This document shows positions 38,601 to 47,600 of a stretch of 64,000 nt of DNA, piece by piece. The stretch comes from Liolophura sinensis (lineage: Eukaryota; Mollusca; Polyplacophora; Chitonida; Chitonidae): the NCBI RefSeq assembly GCF_032854445.1, contig NC_088304.1, positions 22,271,704 to 22,335,703 of the forward strand. Reading direction: 5' to 3'. Positions within the stretch are counted from its first letter, which is position 1. Each line of letters starts with the position of its first letter. Made by a program: the position numbers and the translations under genes. The notes beneath the pieces were generated by a model, which was not told the DNA's origin, searched no databases, and saw only the letters and a list, made by a program, of their open reading frames with translations.

Positions 38601-41600
38601 CTGAAGTTGATAGTCTGGGTTAATACAGATATTCCAGGTACCATGGGTACAAAGGTCTGTGTAGCTGTGGCTGAAGCAGATAGCCTGGGTTCATTACAGA
38701 TATTCCAGGTACCATGGACACAAAGGTCAGTGTGTAGCTGTGGCTGAAGCTGATAGCCTGGGTTAATACAGATATTCCAGGTACCATGGGTACAAAGGTC
38801 TGTGTAGCTGTGGCTGAAGTTGATAGTCTGGGTTCACACAGATATTCCAGGTACCATGGGTACAAAGGTCTGTGTAGCTGTGGCTGAAGCTGATAGTCTG
38901 GGTTCACACAGATATTCCAGGTACCTTGGGTACATAGGTCTGTGTAGCTGTGGCTGAAGCTGATAGTCTGGGTTCACACAGATATTCCAGGTACCATGGG
39001 TACAAAGGTCTGTGTAGCTGTGGCTGAAGCTGATAGCCTGGGTTCATACAGATATTCTATGTGCCATGGGTACAAAGGTCAGGATGCACCTGAGGCTGAA
39101 GCTGATTGGTGGGTTCATACAGATATTCCAGGTACCATGGGTGCAAAGGTCAGGATGCCCCTGTGGCTGAAGCTGATTGGTGGGTTCATACAGATATTCT
39201 ATGTGCCATGGGTACAAAGGTCAGGATGTAGATGTGGCTATAGCTGATAGTCTGGGTTCATACAGATATTCTATGTGCCATGGGTACAAAGGTCAGGATG
39301 TAGATGTGGCTAAAGCTGATAGTCTGGGTTCATACAGATATTCCAGGTACCATGGGCACAAAGGTCTGTGTAGCTGTGGCTGAAGCTGATAGTCTGGGTT
39401 CACACAGATATTCCAGGTACCATGGGTACAAAGGTCTGTGTAGCTGTGGCTGAAGCAGATAGCCTGGGTTCATTACAGATATTCCAGGTACCATGGACAC
39501 AAAGGTCAGTGTGTAGCTGTGGCTGAAGCTGATAGTCTGGGTTCATACAGATATTCCTGGTACCATGGACACAAAGGTCAGGATGTAGCTGTGACTGAAG
39601 CTGATAGTCTGGGTTCATACAGATATTCTATGTGTCATGGGCCATTGGTGCCCGACAGCAGAAGACAGAAAGAATACATTGTCACAGTGCTGTTTCATGC
39701 ATTTTAGCACTAAGCTCCTGTGTTAATTAACTAAGACGGTTTTGTCAAATTTTTGTTTTTATTTCAAAACATAAAATCAACACTAAGTACAAAAATAGTT
39801 CTTGCAGATTTGTAATTGTGATGTCAGTGGTCACCAGATAGTGTGTTTGTTTCTTGATTTTAAACAGTTTTAAAAATTAACCAATTTTTCAGCCAATATA
39901 AGTGTTTTACAATATGGGTAGGGAAAAAAGGAAAAAAAAACGAAATGTTTATCTCGACTTCATCAAGAAGAAGATTTTTTTTTAGCTTATCAATATTGCC
40001 CCTATTCAAAATGGCTGCTAAATCATGTGACTGGTAAAACAGCAGAAAAAGTGAAAAATTGCATCATATGTTTCTTATTAAACTCAAAACTTCGGGTTTT
40101 CTACCTTTATCAGTTTTGGAGATAGTGCAATTTTACGACTGGACCAAGAAAAATAATAACAGTAATAATCAGAAGGATTTCAAGAAGTGTTCCGCTAGGA
40201 TACTAGGGTGGACCCCTAATTGAATTGCTTATAGTGAAAAAAAACTATCGATATAGCTATGCAATACTATCGGGATAGTTAAATCATGCTCAGTAGCTAT
40301 CCCTAGAGTGCACACATCGTCTCATGACTGGTTTCAGATTTGTCAATTCATGTGTGGATATTTCAAAATTGACTCATGAATAGTCAAGCATTATTAACAT
40401 ATATTTTTAAATAGTAAATTTGAAAGGTTTGATCTATTCTGCAGAGCAGTGATTGGTCACACCCGCGACCTTGACCCCAGCCGACCAGTAGTGTATGTCA
40501 ATAACAAAGGGTATGAGACAGAATATGCTGTAAGTTGACAAATGGCCGTTTATGTCAACATTTCAGCTTCACAGTTCTGATGAGCTGACTCTGAAATGAA
40601 AAAAGCTTGGAGGCAGCTTGATGCTATCAGTAGCTCTCTTCACCGTCTCTGCTTCACAATGCTGGACACAACAGTTTCCCACAACACAGGACACCTTTCT
40701 TTCCATGTTAAAGGACACCTCACGTTCCACATCAAAGGATACCTCACCATCCACAACAACAGATGCCTCACCATCCACAACACAAGAGTCCTCACCATCC
40801 ACAGCACAAGATGCCTCACCATCCACAACACAAAGAGTCTTCACCATCCACAACAACAGATGCCTCACCATCCACAGCACAAGATGCCTCACCATCCACA
40901 ACACAAGATGCCTCACCTTCCACAACACAAGAGTCCTCACCATCCACGGCACAAGATGCCTCACCATCCACAACACAGGAGGCCTCACCATCCACAACAC
41001 AAGATGCCTCACCATCCACGGCACAAGATGCCTCACCATCCACAACACAGGAGGCCTCACCATCCACAACACAAGAGTCCTCACCATCCACAACACAAGA
41101 GTCCTCACCATCCACAGCACGAGTCCTCACCATCCACAGCACGAGTCCTCACAATCCACAGCACAAGATGCCTCGCCATCCACAACACAAGAGTCTTCAT
41201 CATCCACAACAACAGATGCCTCACCATCCACAGCACAAGATGCCTCACCATCCACAACACAAGAGTCCTCACCATCCACAGCACAAGAGTCCTCACCATC
41301 CACAACACAAAGAGTCTTCACCATCCACAACAACAGATGCCTCACCATCCACAGCACAAGATGCCTCACCATCCACAACACAAGATGCCTCACCTTCCAC
41401 AACCACCATCCACAGCACAAGATGCCTCACCTTCCAAAACACAAGACACCTCACCATCCACAACACAAGATGCCTCTCCATCCACAACACAAGAGTCCTC
41501 ACCATCCACAGCACAAGATGCCTCATCTTCCACAACACAAGAGGCCCCATCTTCCACAACACTGGACACCTTACCTTCACACCTCACACAGGGCACCTGA

Positions 41601-44600
41601 ACTTCCACAACACAAGACATCTCACCTACAACACAGGGCACCTGAACTTTCACAATATAAGACATCTCACCTTCTACAATGCCAGGCACCTGAACTTTAA
41701 CAACACAAGACATCACCTTCTACAACACAGGGCACCTGAACTTCCACAACACAGGATATCTCACCTACAACACAGGACACTTCATCTTCCAGAGAACAGG
41801 ACACCTTGCCTTCTACAACACAGGACACCTCACTCTCCACAACACAACTCCTGTGATAAGTTTTTTTTTCATGTACATGCTAGGTGTCATTTTCGCTATG
41901 ACTATGACATGTTTCCATTTTTAATGATCACCAGTACCCATGATGCCCATTTCATTGATGGGTTTCTTTTTCTACCCATTGATAGGCTTTCCTTCCATAC
42001 TCATGATGCCCATTTCAGTGATGGGTTTCTTTTTCTGCCCATTGATAGGCTTTCCTTCCATACTCATGATGCCCATTTAAGTGATGGGTTTCTTTTTCTG
42101 CCCATTGATAGGCTTTCCTTCCATACTCATGATGCCCATTTCAGTGATGGGTTTCTTTTTCTACCCATTGATAGGCTTTCCTTCCATACTCATGATGCCC
42201 ATTTCAGTGATAGGTTTCTTTTTCTGCCCATTGATAGGCTTTCCTTCCATATTCATGATGCCCATTTCAGTGATAGGTTTCTTTTTCTACCCAATGATAG
42301 GCTTTCCTTCCATACTTATGATGCCCATTTCAGTGATGGGTTTCTTTTTCTACCCATTGATAGGATTTCCTTCCATACTCATGATGCCCATTTCAGTGAT
42401 GGATTTCTTTTTCTACCCATTGATAGGCTTTCATTCCATACTCATGATGCCCATTTCAGTGATAGGTTTCTTTTTCTACCCATTGATAGGCTTTCCTTCC
42501 ATACTAATGATGCCCATTTCAGTGATGGGTTTCTTTTTCTACCCAATGATAGGCTTTCCTTCCATACTTATGATGCCCATTTCAGTGATGGGTTTCTTTT
42601 TCTACCCATTGATATGCTTTCCTTCCATACTCATGATGCCCATTTCAGTGATGGGTTTCTTTTTCTACCCATTGATAGGCTTTCTTTCCATATTCATGAT
42701 GCCCATTTCAGTGATGGATTTCTTTTTCTACCCATTGATAGGCTTTCCTTCCATACTCATGATGCCCATTTCAGTGATGGGTTTCTTTTTCTACCCAATG
42801 ATAGGCTTTCCTTCCATACTTATGATGCCCATTTCAGTGATGGGTTTCTTTTTCTACCCATTGATATGCTTTCCTTCCATACTCATGATGCCCATTTCAG
42901 TGATGGGTTTCTTTTTCTGCCCATTGATAGGCTTTCCTTCCATATTCATGATGCCCATTTCAGTGATGGATTTCTTTTTCTACCCATTGATAGGCTTTCC
43001 TTCCATACTCATGATGCCCATTTCAGTGATGGGTTTCTTTTTCTACCCAGAGGTAGGCTTTCCTTCCATACTCATGATGCCCATTTCAGTGATGGGTTTC
43101 TTTTTCTACCCAGATGTAGGCTTTCCTTTTATACCCATGATGCCCATTTCAGTGATAGGTTTCTTTTTCTACCCAGAGGTAGGCTTTCCTTCCATACTCC
43201 TGATGCCCATTTCAGTGATTGGTTTCTTTTTCTACCCATTGATATGCTTTCCTTCCATACTCATGATGCCCATTTCAGTGATTGGTTTCTTTTTCTACCC
43301 AGAGGTAGGCTTTCCTTCCATACTGATGATGCCCATTTCAGTGATAGGTTTCTTTTTCTACCCAGAGGTAGGCTTTCCTTCCATACTCATGATGCCCATT
43401 TCAGTGATGGGTTTCTTTTTCTACCCAGAGGTAGGCTTTCCTTCCATACTGATGATGTCCATTTCAGTGATGGGTTTCTTTTTCTACCCACTGATAGGCT
43501 TTCCTTCCATACTCATGATGCCCATTTCAGTGATTGGTTTCTTTTTCTACCCAGAGGTAGGCTTTCCTTCCATATTCGTAATGCCCATTTCAGTGATGGG
43601 TTTCTTTTTTTGCCAATTGATAGGCTTTCCTTCCATACTCATGATGCCCATTTCAGTGATGGGTTTCTTTTTCTACCCATTGATAGGATTTCCTTCCATA
43701 CTCATGATGCCCATTTCAGTGATGGGTGTCTTTTTCTACCCATTGATATGCTTTCCTTCCATACTCATGATGCCCATTTCAGTGATGGGTTTCTTTTTCT
43801 TCCCATTGATAGGATTTCCTTTCATACTCATGATGCCCATTTCAGTGATGGGTTTCTTTTTCTACCCATTGATAGGCTTTCCTTTCATACTCATGATGCC
43901 CATTTCAGTGATGGGTTTCTTTTTCTACCCATTGATAGGCTTTCATTCCATACTCATGATGCCCATTTAAGTGAAGGGTTTCTTTTTCTACCCATTGATA
44001 GGCTTTCCTTCCATACCCATGATGCCCATTTCAGTGATAGGTTTCTTTTTCTACCAATTGATAGGTTTTCCTTTCATATTCACGATGCCCATTTCAGTGA
44101 TAGGTTTCTTTTTCTACCCATTGATAGGCTTTCCTTCCATACCCATGATGCCCATTTTAGTGATGGGTTTCTTTTTTCCACCCAGTGATAGGCTTTCCTT
44201 CCATACCCCATGATGCCCATCTTTTCATACAAATGATAGGTTTTCTTTTCATGTTCATGATGGTCATTTGAATACTTCACAGAAGGTTCCCATTTCATGC
44301 AAACGATGCCCCTTTCATTGATAAGTTTCCTTTTCGTGGCAATGATAGATTGTTTCCCGAACTTGTGATGCCCATTTCAGTGCTGCATTATAGCCTTGCT
44401 TTCCACTCTTAGTTTCCTTGTCATGCTCTGGATTGCACATGCATGCACCGGCTTTGCTTGGTTATCCTATGTTTTGCACTTTACTCACCTAGCTTTGTTT
44501 GCTAAAAGGAGAAGGAAATGATGGTAAAATCATATGAAAGTGTGAAAAGTTCTTTGCAAATATGGTCTTACATATTTTTGTTTTTATTTTTTATTGCAGG

Positions 44601-47600
44601 AGAAAAGGGTATTTGGAAATATTTCCAAATAATATATAGTATGGTATCTGGATAGGGCAGGGGCACGGGCAGAGAGTATTTGGGACAACCTCTTCCTATA
44701 TATTTTCTTTGCATAATAATATCCTAAATAAGGATGTGATGCTTGTCTAATAAATTTATTTAAATGTAAATTTATTGTTTATATCCAAACACATGCATTT
44801 AATCTAAATTATGATAGTATTTATGAATATATTAAAAATATAAATATTATCAAAATCCAGGATGAACATGTTTCTTGGCTGACAAGACTAATTCTAGTAC
44901 AAATGTGTGTATGAAATGTGTTACATCCACATTATTAAAAAAAACAATATATATCAAGAAGTGGTCCCAACTGCCTACCATACATGTAAAAAAATCATGT
45001 GTCTTTTTCTCTGTAAAGAAAAATCAGAAAAATATTGAAAACCACACATACAACTAACTTCTCACACTCTTTCGTCTGAAGTTTATGTAATTTTTATGTA
45101 TTCTCCACCTAACAGTCTCTTTGAACAATGCTTTCAAGCTTTTTCCCTAATTTACTAATGAATGAACAATATCTGCAGTGTTTAATGATCTTAATATATT
45201 GACTGTTTAAAAGCATGTATTGTATTAAACTCACATATGTACATATTAATGAGTACATAAATATTTTTATTTTTGATATTAAGATTTCAGTGTTATAAAA
45301 TATATTCCTATCTGATTTCAGTATTATTATACATGTTGAAGAAACATTGAGCATGTGCTTTAAAAATGTTTACTTTAACAAAAATTCTGGGAATGTTCCA
45401 CATATTTAACACTTTCTGATTGTGATCTGTGATCTATTACAGCTTTGCCATAATGTCACATCTCATTATATGTACTTTACCATACCTTGTTATATTTCAG
45501 GCTCAGTATGTTGACATTGTCTGTGTGAACCAGTACTATGGTTGGTACAGTGATACAGGTCACACAGAGGTCATCGGTCTGCAACTCAGGCATAACTTAC
45601 GCAGCTGGTACCAGAAGTTCGGAAAGCCGATGATTGTTACAGAGTATGGAGCTGACACCATTCCAGGCCTGCATAGGGTAAGCTAACACCAGAACACGAC
45701 ACTGGAGTTTGGATTACCCCAACTAGCTGACACCTGACAATCACAAATGGTCTCACTAGCGTTGTACATTGTTGGTCACCTAGGCCTCTTGAACAGTAAG
45801 AATGGAAGGAATCCACAGATTCCCTGTTCAAATCCAGAATAAATCCTGCATCCAGTGTGTCCTGAAGATTGAAAGTCCACTTAGCCACAACCCACCCTCT
45901 TTTAGAGGCAAAGAAAACTTAAAAACATGACACTATATGCTAAAAAGAGCGCATTTGTTTCTATCTGGTGGTGCCTGCTGGATAATTTTGCGACTTTTCC
46001 GCTGCATACACGTAAGGTCTGAAAACGGCAAAGCTGGCATAAATCGCGTCCTCCATCTTTAACACCCTATCATTTATGCTAGGGGGGTGTCGCCTCTCAG
46101 CCAATGAGAGTCGTTAAAACTGCCAGCTTGTCCGTGTAAACTTGGAACCTATGTCCAACATTCCGGCTTCCCGATCGTCAAGCGGAAAACGAACTATACT
46201 GTTTGCAACCTTCTCGGAAGAAGACTTCTACCGGAAATGTGGCCACAGACCTCCATTAGTTTTCCATAAGCGACAGTGTTAACGTTTAGCGCTGTAGCTC
46301 AGTCCCAAACATTCCGAGGCGAATAAGCTTTGGTGCATACCTGGCCCAGCCTGTGAGAAAGAAGCCATAAAAATCTTGACATAGGTTGACCGTCAAAATC
46401 TGGACCTTTCCATGCCGGCAGCTGGGAGGGGTGCCTAGCAACGCCAAGGGGACGTCACTCGCAGCCTCATCACCACCTGTCTCCTTGTGTCCTCTCGCCC
46501 AGAATTTCAAACTTTCCTCATTAAAACTCATACCTGCTCAAAGCTTAGACAATTTCCGTCATTTTGAAACCAAGCATGCACCTGTACCCCAAAAACGGCA
46601 GGCTGACAGCAAAAAAAGACTTTACACCCTAAAACACATAGAACTACAATCGTCCCTACTGAAAAAACGGAAGTTGTAATGGGGGTCTGTGTCCATGTAC
46701 AAACTGCACTGCGGCAGTTTCCAGCAGCAATTCACCTCCAAACACAGAAGACTTCAGGACTAGTTTTTAGGCAAAATGGAGTCGCCCACAGCGGATGTTG
46801 GCGCTGACTTTATTTATAATTTATCATCTTGAGATATATATTAGAATTTATTTTATGGCATGCACCTGCAAGGAAATTCATACTCTTTTCAATCGTATTT
46901 GATTGATATTTAACGTGTCTTCTCCATTAATAAGCTTTGAAATTAAAAATTGTCATGTTTCTCTCGCCAACAGGACCCATCCTTTGTTTTTACTGAGGAG
47001 TACCAGCGGGATTTTATGGGGGAATACCACAAGGTATTTGACCAGCTGAGAGGAGATTTCTTGGTGGGAGAGATGGTATGGAACTTTGCTGACTTTCTTA
47101 CAGATCAAGGTAAGGGTTCACCAGGTAAACCTGCATGTACCTGACTGTCAGGGTGTGTGACCAGATGAGAGCAGACTTTATGGTGGGAGAGGTGGTATGG
47201 AACTTTGCTGACTTTCCCACAGATCAAGGTAAGGGTTCACCAGGTAAACCTACATGTACCTGACTGTCAGGGTGTGTGACCAGATGAGAGCAGACTTTAT
47301 GGTGGGAGAGGTGGTATGGAACTTTGCTGACTTTCCCACAGATCAAGGTAAGGGTTCACCAGGTAAACCTACATGTACCTACATGTCAGGGTGTGTGACC
47401 AGATGAGAGCAGACTTTATGGTGGGAGAGGTGGTATGGAACTTTGCTGACTTTCTCACGGATCAAGGTAAGGGTTCACCAGGTAAACCTACATGTACCTA
47501 ACTGTCAGGGTGTTTAACCAGATCAGAGCAGACTTTATGGTGGGACAGGTGGTATGGAACTTTGCTGACTTTCCCACAGATCAAGGTAAGGGTTCACCAG

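Noticed and set aside
40763-44188. A 1141-codon open frame with 21-residue periodic repeats ([19 protein letters not shown]...), and a 629-codon frame in another phase
   Set aside because: It is translation of 24-bp and 63-bp minisatellites whose lengths are multiples of three, inside an intron. Two frames are open at once and the right arm has a different length; no gene signals.
46386-46679. Independent gene in intron 10
   Set aside because: 97 codons without recognised domain, absent from the right arm; better treated as part of an unidentified insertion.
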